The position numbers and the translations under genes were made by a program. 64,000 bases of DNA from Diphasiastrum complanatum (Eukaryota; Streptophyta; Lycopodiopsida; Lycopodiales; Lycopodiaceae), in assembly GCA_029204225.1 (NCBI GenBank), contig CM055102.1:21630182-21694181 (forward strand), written 5' to 3'. Shown in pieces: positions 25,001 to 33,989 of this stretch. The notes beneath the pieces are model-generated. The model had not been told where the DNA came from. It ran no database searches and saw nothing but the letters and a program-made list of their open reading frames with translations. The number at the start of each line of letters is the position of its first letter. Position 1 is the stretch's first letter.

Positions 25001-28000
25001 AGCCCGATCAGTAAGCACAATACCACCAGAACCCCCAGATGAATGGATACCCTCATATCCACCCTCCACTGTTCCATCATTAGTAGCCCTCGATACAGGA
25101 ATCAAGGCAGCTTCAAGATCCCATAAAAATACCTCACACCCAAGACCACCAGATGCCAAAATATTGCTCTGTATGAACACGAGAAGTTTTGATTACAACC
25201 TATAACATGACATAACTGCAAAAGTTTCAAAGATGTGACTTGGTACCGTCAAGTATCATAAACAAGTCAGTCTTGAATTCTCTCAAGCATCATGCTGTCA
25301 GCCAAGGTTTTGCTCAATCAGATAAATTGTAGAAAATTGAAGAACAGAAAAAGCACAAGGCCACAAGTACACTTACAAAATCGAATCAAAGCAATCATAA
25401 CTTTAAAACCTAGCACCAAATGAAAATTTTGGTATTAAGAACTGTCATATTAAGCTCACTTTAACTTTCACACTCACTTGCTCTCAAATGGACCCATCTG
25501 CTTATAAAGACCAGAGAGAGAATGACAAATACTAGAAGTTGACTAAGAGCTCCTCATGATGTGATGTCCATCTAATCAAAGAAGCTTTCAACCAGGTTTC
25601 AGGTCCAAGAGCAAGACGTTCAAAGGGACATGACACATTCTGCCCATAAGCAAGTTAAATGTTCTGAAGGGTAGTGATTCTAGTGAAATTAAGGAAAAAT
25701 CTTTCCTTCAAAGTGGCAAACCAGGTTACCTTGAGGATTACGAATTCAAAGCCAAGTTAGCCCTGGGCAAACGACGAGTTTGGGGCATTCCCTGAGCCCA
25801 ATGAAGGTCTGTTGACTTGAAACTAGGGGATCAAAGGAGGACCAATTAGGCACAAGAGGCACCAAATTAAATAAATTCATGACCATGATTGTGACTGCTA
25901 ACCCAAGCAGGGGATGTATCACAGTACAGGTTTCTGCATTATGCAACCATTATGTCGGGTTAAACATAAACCAGGGGATCAAAGGGGGGCCAGACTAGGC
26001 ATAGGGGGCACCACATAATATCATATTATGACCACAGTTGTGAGAGCTAAACCAAGCATGGATGTATTAGAGTGTAGTTTTCACATAATGCAATTAAAGG
26101 TTATGTCACTAATGAACCTGGGTTGATCATGGCGAAGGGAAAGGGAGCAGGTCGTATTGTCAGTCTCCTTTTGGATACATGTTATTTACACGGTTTCATT
26201 AATGTTGCACTTGTGAAAAGGCTTAGAATGCAAACCAATGAGTCAAATTACAGGTAGCTGCTTGATGTTGACAATGGCCAAGGAGGTGTTGTCTAGAAGA
26301 AGATAATGGTGGAGGTTTTCATTTAACATACAAACATTGCTTAGTTTTTTACTCTGCAGTCCTTGGAAGATTCACTATGGTGTGCATCATACAAGAGCAC
26401 GATTGGATACAGCCAATCATCAATTTTAGGATGCGCAAGTGCTCATTTAGGTGGAATGGAGTACAAGTCAAATTTACACACCTATCCCAAGTTGAGTTTC
26501 TGTCACTTGCAAGAAGGTGAGGTCATCATCCAAGAATATATATGTACCCCTTAGTTTAAGTCTCAAAACTGACCATCTCTCTTCAAGAGTTTTAAAGTGA
26601 ATGATTAATGTGGCCGTGTCTTTATTGGTCTGCCAGGCTCTTTCCGTCCCTTGATTGTTGTGCCCTAATGTGGTTTCCAAAAATCTGGTTGCTTCTTTAA
26701 TGGCATCTTGTGTGTCTACAATACCCCTTACTCTCACATTAAGGGCCTTTTGATCCCTCATTTTCTCTTCAGAGATAGTAGCTGAAATAAAAGAGGACAT
26801 TTGTGGCTTACCTTCTGTATTCTTGAAAAGCGATGCCCAAGTTTGTGTGGTTTCCCTATATGGGGAGTTCTTGCTAGTGATCAATAAGCTTGGGGGCTAG
26901 ATCCTATTGATCTAAATTTGATTGGGTTGGTTTCATCCACCATTCGTTCCCTATGTTGTCTTTGGAACCGACCTCCCAGTTTGTTGTTCTTGGTGGCCTC
27001 AAAACTGACGGTCACAACTCTCTGCTTCTTTGACAACTTGTCAGGCGGTCACACTAAGTCACAGCTTGTGACGCACCTATCCCCAACTTGGGCCAGGTGT
27101 CCCTTCCAATAACTGGCCTTCACCAATCGTTGCCCTCAGGCCCCACTGATAACCAGCCGTGTCAAGGTCATCTTAGAGCTAGATTGGGGTCTAACAAAAG
27201 TTTTTATGTGCCCATCGGATTTGAAAGGTCAAAATGCTCATGGGCAGCTTGTTCAAGAATTCTATAAGGAAATCAAGTATACACTACCTACAATATACCT
27301 ACAATAAAATCACAAATTTTTTACACTATAGCATATCTACAATATAGCTACAATATATTTAAACATACCCACAATAAAATCATAGATTTGTTATAGCTTT
27401 TTCACTCTTGGTAGTAAGGAGTGACCACCCTCTTGACCGAATAAGGGTAGCTTGTTCATCATCAGATGATCCTGTAATCAAGCTCTACACTTGTATCAAG
27501 AACACCAAATGGCCTTTTTAGTCCCTTACATCTAGCTAACCAATACAACCAATTTTGGGGTCATTGGCTTAACTTGATCAAGGTTTGTTGACTTCAAGCT
27601 AGGGGTCACCAAGGGAATCTAAATGCAAGCCTAAACAAGGTCTAGGAGACTTGATGATGAAGTTACAAGGCCTATATTGGAAAAGGAAGAAAATAACTTT
27701 TTGCTTTAGGGCTTTTATTGTACAAATTTGGCAAAAATGACTAACTATAACAACCCAAAAACACTCTATGTCCAACCATTCTATCAATAGTTCAAAAATG
27801 TTCAAGCAAAGAACTTGTTTTGGAGGTGATCAAGGAGAGAGAATAGCTTATTGCTTTAAGGCTTGACTTTTCTAAACTTAGACGAGGTGATAGCAACCTC
27901 AACACACTATATATTCAACGATTGTTGATAGAAGGATATAAATGTCGAGCGAAGGTCGTCTTATTGGTGATTATTCTGCTGGAGAAGCTCTGTGACGACA

Positions 28001-30786
28001 AATGGTGGGCAGAATTTACTCTTTGCTAAATGAGCTCTAGCAATCAACTTATTAAGAAGACTACATGTACCCTTTCCAATTGTGTTGCATTTGGCTCATC
28101 AAAGAGCACATATTACCGTAGGTCGATGTGACGTCATGGCTAGGTGGTAAGCAAGTCTTTGTTCTTTCCATGTCAAGTTAAAGATTAGGCAATCATTACG
28201 GAGAATAAGTTGGGTAAGGTCTTTTTCATAGGGTCAATAGTTGTAACTCGTGGACTATCTCCAAACATTATATGAATAATCTCTTATCACTTTAACAACA
28301 CATACAAATAGGCTCTTGCTTGTTACTATAAGCCTACCTTACATAATAAGAACTCTATTTGAAAAAACTATAAGAGCTAATTTCCCTTTATGCAAGAGCC
28401 CTATACTTGAAAAACAATATATAAAAAAGAGAATTTTTTCTCTTTTATTGCCATTTTCCTCTATTTCAAAGTCCACCTTCTACTTCTCTTCTTACTTCAT
28501 GGGTTGTGTCTTGTCATTCAGTCATATTCAATTTTCCCTCCACGTTGTCGCATCCTCAACTTCAAATGTGTATTTTCTTTTCCCAAGCATTTTTTCATCT
28601 CTCATCAAAATGATACACAAGAGAAGATCATCATTGCAATGCATTCACCAATAATTTTTAAGGAGGAATGTTGTGTCCAGGAAAGCTTCTAGAAAGGGCA
28701 AAAGGACCTTACCAAACAAACAAACAATAGCCTTATATTGAATTTTTTCAAACTCCTTTTTTAGTTTGATGGACGTTTGCAATGGCTTAACAACTCTATT
28801 TCAAGTTATGATGATTCCTAATAACACAATTTCAATTTTGCATTCTTGAATCTGATGGATGTTTGCAATGGCTTAACAACTCTATTTCAAGCTATTGGCT
28901 TGAAACATGTCAAAACTTTGCATCTCTTTGTGTTCAAAAGTCTTGTACTTCTTGGGAGCTTTGCTGTCTTATTTCATCTTCTAGTTGGAAAATTTTCGAT
29001 CATAAAAAAAAATGCTATGATTATGGTATTTTTTCAGATATTTCTTTAGGAGTCAATTATTAACTTACAAGTTCTTGAAGTTCAACAAGTGAAAACTTGA
29101 GAGGTACACCTGTGATCTCTAAGACAAATCAGTGCATCCAGAGATGTGTTCAAGAAATTTATGAATTCATCATGATCATTTAAGCAAATTGTAAGTAACA
29201 TAGCAAGTTTGATGATATTTGAAGATTATCCTAGAAGCATTTTTGAAGTAGCGACACTAGATAGCCAAATTTGGGTTAGGATTTGCTCAAAGTTCAAATT
29301 AGCTCATGAAGCAAGTGCTCTATATAGAGTTCCTTTTCTTACAAGTTGACAAGGCTTGATGACAAGAGTTCGAATGCCATAGCATAAAGCTCGTGTTGTG
29401 CATGATATCACTAAGGCTGCATGTGCGGATTGCTTAAAGTTAAAGATTGCAACATTTTTCAAGTACATTCATCATAATAATAAAGCAATCCAGAATTGAA
29501 ATTGTGTTATTAGGAATCATCATAATAATAAAGCTCTTGTTGAACCAAAAAGCATTGCACCTACAAGACAAGTGATTGACGAAACTAGAACATCACAAAT
29601 GCACAAGTTTCATATACATAGCATATAGAATGAATGTTGCGGAAGTTTACAGTAACAGTCAAAGCAAGATAAACTGAAATTACATATCCATTATGTGTAT
29701 TATAGCTGATGTGAACACTCAAATTTCTATAATTTTGAATTGACCAAGCTTTGTTTCGATTCTTAGATTATAAGTATCTATCTTTATAAAATACTTACAT
29801 CCTTCGCAGCAGCTAGAGATGTTACATAATCCGAATGCTGCCGAAATGTTCTAACACATTCCCCACTGGAGAATGCTTTCCATGCCTGCTTCAAAGTCAG
29901 GAAAGTATTAGATCTGGATACAAAAACATACAAGATGGCCAACTAGAAGATTTAATGCCTAGCCCTCCCAGAAATATAAAGTGATAAACAAAAGCCGATG
30001 AATTATATGACCAACTAGAAGACTTAATGCCTAACCCTCCCAGAAATATGAAGTGATAACTAAAAGTTGTGGAATTATAGTTTGATATTTTGATCAGAAC
30101 AACCTTTTTACCTTCAAAGTAGTGTCAGAAGAGCATGAGACGATCATATCATTGCCCGTCTGGACAACATCATTTACCTATTTACAGCCAGAGGAAGCAC
30201 ACAAGGTGTTTTCCACACCATAATCATTTTGAGAAAATGCATTTGCGATACATAGGATCATATGCTTGCATGTATGGTTTGGAGATTTCTAAGTATTAAC
30301 TACTGCATTGCACATCTCTGAGTGTACTAAAAACTTAGACTTTTACAAATTTTAGTAATCTTTTCATATACATACCCAGTCAACGTGAGATTCAAAGGTA
30401 GCACAACAGGTGGCTGAATCACTGCCTACTTCCCACCTTTTCAGTGTACCATCTCTACTACCCGTAAATAGATAATCACCACCCTGGACACTGCTATCGA
30501 GAACTGAAGAAGCTGACACTTTTACACAGTTGATGCCGGAACAATGCTGTGATATGCACACAAGTTGGACCTTAATGTGCATCAAAATCTAGTGAAAATA
30601 TAAAACCCATTGAATAGCATCCAGAAAAGTAGAATAGACTATTTCTCTTATCCAGTTTCATAAATCAAATTTCACATGAATGATCACCTTAGAACCATTT
30701 GAATCACTAAACACATAAGTGATTCGACGCTCTTTTCGAGGGCGGGATGAATTTGCAGCATTTCCAGTACTCGCTACACGATGCAT
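8378..30786 (-). CDS. LRS1: WDR48/UAF1-like WD40 protein (LRS1 homologue), 10 exons, 3' end not found
   Basis: Plant homologue of WDR48/UAF1, the WD40 propeller that in animals activates the deubiquitinases USP1, USP12 and USP46; the Arabidopsis relative is LRS1. I assembled ten exons by eye: 30786-30688, 30546-30376, 30177-30112, 29885-29799, 25168-24857, 24725-24628, 24015-23980, 16747-16627, 16411-16178 and 8473-8378. All introns are GT-AG. The total of 1320 nt gives exactly 440 codons without a stop. The N-terminus is [20 protein letters not shown], close to plant LRS1. Diagnostic blocks include [97 protein letters not shown] and [16 protein letters not shown]. Family members are about 750 residues; the C-terminal DUF3337/ubiquitin-like part is not found left of 8378. 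The gene either continues past the window or is broken by the transposons at 1-8.2 kb. Confidence 0.9.
8474..9807. other. Intron 9, distal part; one perfect hairpin
   Basis: Non-coding AT-rich intron sequence. The only structure noted is a perfect 11-bp hairpin at 9188-9215 (TAAGAGGTTGA, six-base loop, TCAACCTCTTA). Confidence 0.6.
9808..9812. repeat. Target-site duplication GATAC (left)
   Basis: GATAC immediately before the TGTTATGG LTR start; the matching GATAC is at 15257-15261. Confidence 0.8.
9813..10280 (+). repeat. 5' LTR of the LARD-like element
   Basis: 468 bp, with TATATAATGA at 10081-10090 as a likely TATA box and a pyrimidine-rich TTTCTCTCTTCTCCTCTT after it. The last 200 bp are shared with 15057-15256. 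Confidence 0.82.
10282..10293 (+). other. Primer-binding site (tRNA-iMet)
   Basis: TGGTATCAGAGC, one base after the LTR, is the standard plant retrotransposon primer site. Confidence 0.88.
13945..14318. repeat. Tandem array of near-palindromic GACTTATG/CATAAGTC units
   Basis: Within the LARD interior a 112-bp unit repeats (TATAGATC at 14081 and 14193), itself built from 25-30-bp modules related to TTATGTTGAGCATAGGTCGA. Many modules are inverted repeats; GACTTATGTTCAGCATAAGTC (8-bp arms, 5-base loop) appears twice exactly. The array could fold into a string of hairpins. Function unknown. Confidence 0.8.
15057..15256 (+). repeat. 3' LTR remnant of the LARD-like element
   Basis: Matches 10081-10280 base for base apart from scattered substitutions and is followed by the GATAC target duplication (15257-15261). 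Confidence 0.85.
15262..16177. other. Intron 9, proximal part
   Basis: Non-coding. A minus-strand open frame of about 100 codons (15251-15568) overlaps the element border and shows no recognisable domain. Confidence 0.55.
16178..16411 (-). CDS. LRS1: LRS1 exon 9
   Basis: 78 codons, from [20 protein letters not shown] through [20 protein letters not shown] and HRWPARS to SLDGSAP, donor GTATGC. It forms the last clear blade of the propeller. Confidence 0.92.
16627..16747 (-). CDS. LRS1: LRS1 exon 8
   Basis: 121 nt. G completes the Arg codon, then [20 protein letters not shown] and [20 protein letters not shown], followed by the donor GTATGA. Near-identical to plant LRS1 through [14 protein letters not shown]. 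It lies 7.2 kb from exon 7. Confidence 0.92.
16748..19387. other. Intron 7, 3' portion
   Basis: 2.6 kb of AT-rich intron without recognisable coding sequence or structured repeat. Confidence 0.55.
19388..20157. mobile_element. Non-autonomous hAT-type element with 8-bp target duplication
   Basis: An 8-bp direct repeat AATAGAAC (19388-19395 and 20150-20157) encloses 754 bp that begin CATAGATGCACCG and end CGGTGAATCTATG. The termini are inverted repeats with one mismatch in the first 13 bases. Both subterminal zones are dense in the palindromic word GAATCGCGATTC and variants (19410-19480 and 20080-20140). No transposase frame is present. The 8-bp duplication and subterminal repeats fit the hAT superfamily. 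A GC-rich patch (19630-19760) with CCCCCGAACCCC-type words lies inside. Located in LRS1 intron 7. Confidence 0.82.
20158..21080. other. Intron 7, middle portion
   Basis: AT-rich intron DNA. A TTTCAAACATTT-like word recurs at 20210-20300. No gene recognised. Confidence 0.5.
21081..21930. repeat. Long compound (CA/TA)n microsatellite
   Basis: About 850 bp of alternating purine-pyrimidine built from ACATAC, ACAC, ATAC and AATAC motifs, with AATAC pentamers at about 21139-21164 and ATAC tetramers at about 21466-21487. All long reading frames here on both strands (His/Thr/Tyr or Cys/Val/Met repeats) are artefacts of the repeat. Confidence 0.95.
21967..22020. repeat. (GT)27 microsatellite
   Basis: 54-base GT run after a 36-bp unique GC-rich spacer. 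It is complementary in sense to the CA-rich tract on its left. Confidence 0.97.
22021..23979. other. Intron 7, 5' portion
   Basis: Non-coding intron DNA with no domain or structured repeat recognised. Two diverged stretches around 22900-23020 and 23220-23340 look alike (both contain CATGTCTACAT-like and TAGCTC words), possibly an old duplication. Confidence 0.5.
23980..24015 (-). CDS. LRS1: LRS1 exon 7, 36-nt micro-exon
   Basis: The 36-nt exon supplies [11 protein letters not shown] plus split Arg codons at both edges (AG/G). Acceptor is CTGACAG and donor is GTTAAG. The sequence matches the expected RFCLSGSSDSMIR position of the family, and the reading frame of exons 6 and 8 joins only with it included. 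Confidence 0.88.
24016..24627. other. LRS1 intron 6
   Basis: 612-bp intron without recognisable features. Confidence 0.75.
24628..24725 (-). CDS. LRS1: LRS1 exon 6
   Basis: 98 nt, [20 protein letters not shown] and [12 protein letters not shown], ending two bases into an Arg codon (AG before the donor GTACTT). Intron 5 is only 131 bp, in contrast to the kilobase-scale neighbours. Confidence 0.92.
24857..25168 (-). CDS. LRS1: LRS1 exon 5
   Basis: 104 codons. [20 protein letters not shown] (blade 3) is followed by a low-complexity Gly/Ser/Thr loop of about 50 residues typical of plant LRS1 proteins, then [20 protein letters not shown] and SGGTEK. The donor is GTGTGC. It is separated from exon 4 by a 4.6-kb intron. 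Confidence 0.92.
25169..26473. other. LRS1 intron 4, 3' portion
   Basis: AT-rich, no gene. A diverged direct repeat is visible between about 25825-25940 (GGGGATCAAAGGAGGACCA) and 25974-26060 (GGGGATCAAAGGGGGGCCA). Confidence 0.55.
26474..26884 (-). pseudogene. LINE ORF1-like (RRM/gag-like) fragment
   Basis: 136 codons with [37 protein letters not shown] and [17 protein letters not shown], then IFLDDDLT. This is the layout of plant L1-type ORF1 RNA-binding domains: an (N)VRVRG strand, acidic helix, LG loop, F-x-x-x-E-R-x-x-x-L helix and an IF(L/V)(D/N)(D/E)DLT terminus. A second diverged fragment lies at 35222-35400 on the plus strand. Isolated, without endonuclease or RT nearby. Confidence 0.6.
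26885..28767. other. LRS1 intron 4, central part
   Basis: No coding sequence recognised. A more GC-rich island (26940-27180) and a patch of TACAATATA/CACAATAAAATCA words (27275-27385, a loose tandem repeat) are visible. Confidence 0.45.
28768..28895. repeat. 86-bp direct repeat pair
   Basis: GATGGACGTTTGCAATGGCT at 28768 recurs with one change at 28854 and continues through AACAACTCTATTTCAAG. The second copy abuts the left arm of the 30-bp inverted repeat. Confidence 0.8.
28811..29520. repeat. 30-bp inverted repeat with about 650-bp spacer
   Basis: The arm 28811-28840 (ATGATTCCTAATAACACAAT...) is the reverse complement of 29491-29520 with one mismatch. No target duplication was recognised. 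It could be a fold-back element or the termini of a small transposon in intron 4. Confidence 0.75.
29799..29885 (-). CDS. LRS1: LRS1 exon 4
   Basis: 29 codons, from [20 protein letters not shown] to SLAAAKD, with acceptor GAAGCAG and donor GTAAGT. The W closing blade 2 is here, as is the RQHSDYVT entry of blade 3. Confidence 0.9.
30112..30177 (-). CDS. LRS1: LRS1 exon 3
   Basis: 22 codons, [22 protein letters not shown], flanked by AAATAG and GTAAAA. It carries the SSDTT turn of WD40 blade 2. Confidence 0.9.
30376..30546 (-). CDS. LRS1: LRS1 exon 2
   Basis: 57 codons, phase 0 at both ends. [19 protein letters not shown] leads into the first blade, [15 protein letters not shown], and the exon ends ESHVDW before the donor GTATGT. 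The Val completing DWVND is at the start of exon 3. Confidence 0.9.
30688..30786 (-). CDS. LRS1: LRS1 exon 1 (coding)
   Basis: 33 codons starting with the ATG at 30786, ending VFSDSNGSK before the donor GTGATC. The segment is basic (RPRKERR) and precedes the first WD40 blade. An AG acceptor (TTGCAG) lies about 13 bp upstream of the ATG near 30799, suggesting an upstream non-coding exon. Confidence 0.88.
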
Positions 30787-31417
30787 TTTGAACCTTTCCT
30801 GCAACTATAATGATCTTTCTAAATCCAGAGGTCTCACAAATATTACAAAAAGTACATTTTATTAACCATGAGCTAACATTTAATGATTTTTGGAACCGAC
30901 CTTCTAAGAGCACGAAATTGGTACAAACAATACATCTACAATAATAGTCAACTATCACAAATGTCCTTCCAAAGTTTTGAATTCAGCAAAAGTACAAGCA
31001 TTTGACAAACAACCAAGAGAGATGAGAACATTCCAGCAAAAATTCCACATAAAGAAGCTCAAAATTTTCCTGAATAAGTTCAAGTCCTAAGATCTCAGAT
31101 ATAACCAAGAGAGATCACCCTTTGCTACAGAAAAATGAAAAGGAGACTAGTTCAAGTGATTTCTTGAGATCAATAACTACTTCGATAAAATATGTACAAA
31201 TGTCCTACTGGCTTCACCGGAAGGAACCTCAAACAACGACGACGGCTATAAGAGAATAGAAATCATTTACCTATCTGACTTATCAGTGACAAAAACTAGA
31301 AATGAGCTCAAGGTTGATGATACATATCCTGAGATCTTTGAAGTTAAACAATGTTGACCAAACTTCAAGGCTAAACATCTTTTCCTTGAGAATGGGGAGA
31401 AAAATTGTTACACTTTA
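30787..31417. other. Upstream of LRS1 start codon: candidate 5'-UTR intron
   Basis: A good acceptor (TTGCAG) at about 30799 on the minus strand suggests the leader is spliced. No promoter could be placed here with confidence. Confidence 0.4.
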
Positions 31418-31760
31418 CTACAAATTTCCAATAGCATACAACAAGCTATCATAAAACATTTTGATGTTTTTACTAGTCTTTGCAATGTGCCTCATGGTGC
31501 ATAAAGCCCATTGACACTCATAGAACACCATAAAAAAACCTGGGAAGTCTAGTAAGCCTCTCTCACTGCTCTCTCGTCTCTCAATAAACAACAATACATC
31601 ACCCTGTGAAATAAAATCAAGTAGATCTCCAGCTGTAGATGATGAGTGAATTCCATTACAATTCCACACTCAAATCCTCAAATGGTGTGCAAGGGTACCC
31701 GGGGCACTCCCATGCCCGGGGACTCCAATTACCTATTTATTTTTGTCATCTATGAATTTC
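31418..31760 (-). pseudogene. LINE 5' end: leader plus endonuclease N-terminus
   Basis: Minus strand: MWNCNGIHSSSTAGDLLDFI, then GDVLLFIERRESSERGLLDF, the start of an L1-type endonuclease with the catalytic-site Asn in WNCNG. The sequence just upstream on that strand (about 31670-31730, GGGCATGGGAGTGCCCCGGG) is the same leader found at 36420-36600. 5' fragment only. Confidence 0.6.
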
Positions 31761-32129
31761 ACCTATCCATCCCTATAAATGGCAATCCCCTGATTCACGA
31801 GCTTCTTGGAAGGCTTTCCTCCTTTTTCCAACTTGCATATATGTGAGCTCATCATTTAGAAAGATAATTGGCCCCTTTAGTTTTGCTTTAAGGCGTAGCA
31901 TTAATCGTCTTTCTTCTAGTGAGGTGAAGGGATGATGAGGGTGCAATTGTCTTTTTTTTGTTCTCCATTCTTGCTCATTTATGCTAGTGTTATGCTATCC
32001 ATTATTTTTCTAGATTGATGGGTGTTGGATCTTGCTTTTTTCATTGTAAACTTGCTAACCTTATGTTCTTTGTGTTGAAAGTTTGTGGCCAACAAATATT
32101 CAAGATCCATTCGGCCTAATTGAAGGAGC
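31761..32129. other. Spacer between LINE and Copia fragments
   Basis: No recognisable gene; may include unresolved LTR or internal sequence of the adjacent Copia. Confidence 0.4.
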
Positions 32130-33798
32130 AATATCATAGTTTTTTATGCTAGAATCTCCAGATCATAATAAGTGGCCAAAGCAACTAACAAACGTATGCT
32201 AGCTTGCTTTACAACGGGAGAAAAGGTATCAAAATAATCAACTCCAAACTTTTGAGAATAACCTTTAGCTACAAGGCGAGCCTTGAAGCGTGTAATATCA
32301 CCTTCGGGTGAAAACTTCAGCTTGTAGAGCTATTTGCAATCTATGGCCTTTCTTCCCGGTGGTAAAGGCTGCAGCTTCCAAACTTGATGTCGATACATGG
32401 ACTCCATCTCTTCATCCATAGCTTTGTGCCATTGATCTCGTTCTTTGCTCCGCATGGCTTCTTCATAAGTTGATGGAGCTTCCACAAAATATTTAAATTC
32501 TCTTTGGAAGCGGACTAGCTCTCTTTTCTCTCCTTGGCCGTGATGTAGTAGCTTCCTCATCTTCGAATTCTTCTTCCTCCTCACCTGCATGTTGAATGAT
32601 TTCTTCTTCTTCTTCTTCATCAAGAAGAGGTTCATGCAGAGTTGGAACAATAGGTTGCTCTTCTGGAGTAGTATGAATAACTAGTTTGAAAACATCATAT
32701 CCTAGTACATCTGCTACTTCCCTTTTCTGGAAGATAGGATCATCTATAAACTTTGATTCGTCAAAGCGTACATCTCTAGATAAATGAAATTTCTTTGTAG
32801 TTGGAATATAAATTCTATAAAAAATTGAGATAACATCATATCCAACTAGAATTCCTGGTATAGAAGTATTGTCTAGCTTATTGCGTTTAACTTTAGGAAC
32901 AAATAAATATGCTAGACATCCAAAATTTTTAACATGCGATAACTCAGGCTTTTTCCCAGTCCAACATTCATAAGGAGTTTTCTCCTTATCTAGAGATTGT
33001 AAATAATGATTATGCAAGCAATTGGTAGTATTAATTGCTTCCGCCCAAAATTTAGCAGGTAATTTTGCATGAATCATCATGCAGCATGCTACCTGAACAA
33101 GAGTTCGATTCCGCCGCTCTGCAACACCATTGCGCTGAGGGGTGTACACAGCTGTAAACTGATGTAAAATGTTATTGCTGGTACAAAACTCCTGAAATTC
33201 TGCAGAAATATATTCACCACCACGATCTGTACGTAGTCGTCTAACTCTCTTTGAAGTCTTAAAGTGCACAAAACTGAGAAATTCTTTAAATTTTGAAAGA
33301 ACGTCACTTTTGTTAGCAATAAAATAAATCATAGCACTCGCAGCAGGTACGTGAGCTTTTCTTCCTTGGGAGTTATTCTTCCTGCACTTTGTAGAGCACT
33401 AAACAAAGATTGCAATTTGAAAAGAAAAATATCACAATCTGAAATTCCATCCCACTTTAAACTAGTAAGTTGCTCAAAAAGATATAAGATTTGAGTTTGT
33501 GATTTGGACTCAAATCTTCGAGCAAGTTCATCCCACATCTCCTTTGCTGTAGCATAATCGGCAACAGTGAGAAAGATATCCTCCGAAACGGTTTGGGAAA
33601 TAATAACTTTAGCTTTTGAATCTGCATCCAACCAGGCTTGAAAGGTTTTCGAATCTCCTTCATAAGCTCTAGTGGCCCCATCAACATAAGGCCACAACTT
33701 TTTACTTGCAGGATCAATCGAGTCTTTGATCTCCATACAGGATAGTTGGATCCATCTAGGATCGTTATCTTTGCCTGAAAAGTAGATGTAGAAGCCAT
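32130..33798 (-). pseudogene. Ty1/Copia polyprotein, gag fused to integrase by deletion, RT truncated
   Basis: The minus-strand gag starts at 33798 (MASTSTFQAKITILDGSNYP) and reads in two frames to about 33330. There it joins directly to integrase: KTSKRVRRLRTDRGGEYISA and VYTPQRNGVAERRNRTLVQV (catalytic-core Asp and Glu blocks), then CWTGKKPELSHVKNFGCLAY. The zinc knuckle, protease and integrase HHCC are deleted. An acidic linker follows, then RT N-terminus (WHKAMDEEMESMYRHQVWKL; after a stop, [20 protein letters not shown] and [16 protein letters not shown]), ending near 32130. RT catalytic YVDD and RNase H are absent. Confidence 0.85.
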
Positions 33799-33800
33799 TA

Positions 33801-33811
33801 CTCTGACACCA
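33801..33811 (-). other. Copia primer-binding site
   Basis: On the minus strand TGGTGTCAGAG lies between the LTR end and the gag start. It is a one-base variant of the initiator-Met primer site. Confidence 0.65.
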
Positions 33812-33981
33812 CTTACAAACCTTTTTGGGCCTACTCAAGGTTAAAACCTTTACAATAAATTATATTATAATTTTGGAAAGCCTATTTAAACTTTGAGAGA
33901 AAAAGAATGTTGCATGGCTCAAATTAATATTGCGTGGCGCCAAAATACATGGTGAAATTGACCCAAATTTAAACCATAACA
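33812..33981 (-). repeat. Short Copia 5' LTR
   Basis: About 170 bp; on the minus strand it begins TGTTATGGTTTAAAT and ends at the primer site. A close copy is at 35720-35895. Confidence 0.72.
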
Positions 33982-33989
33982 GTCTTCGC

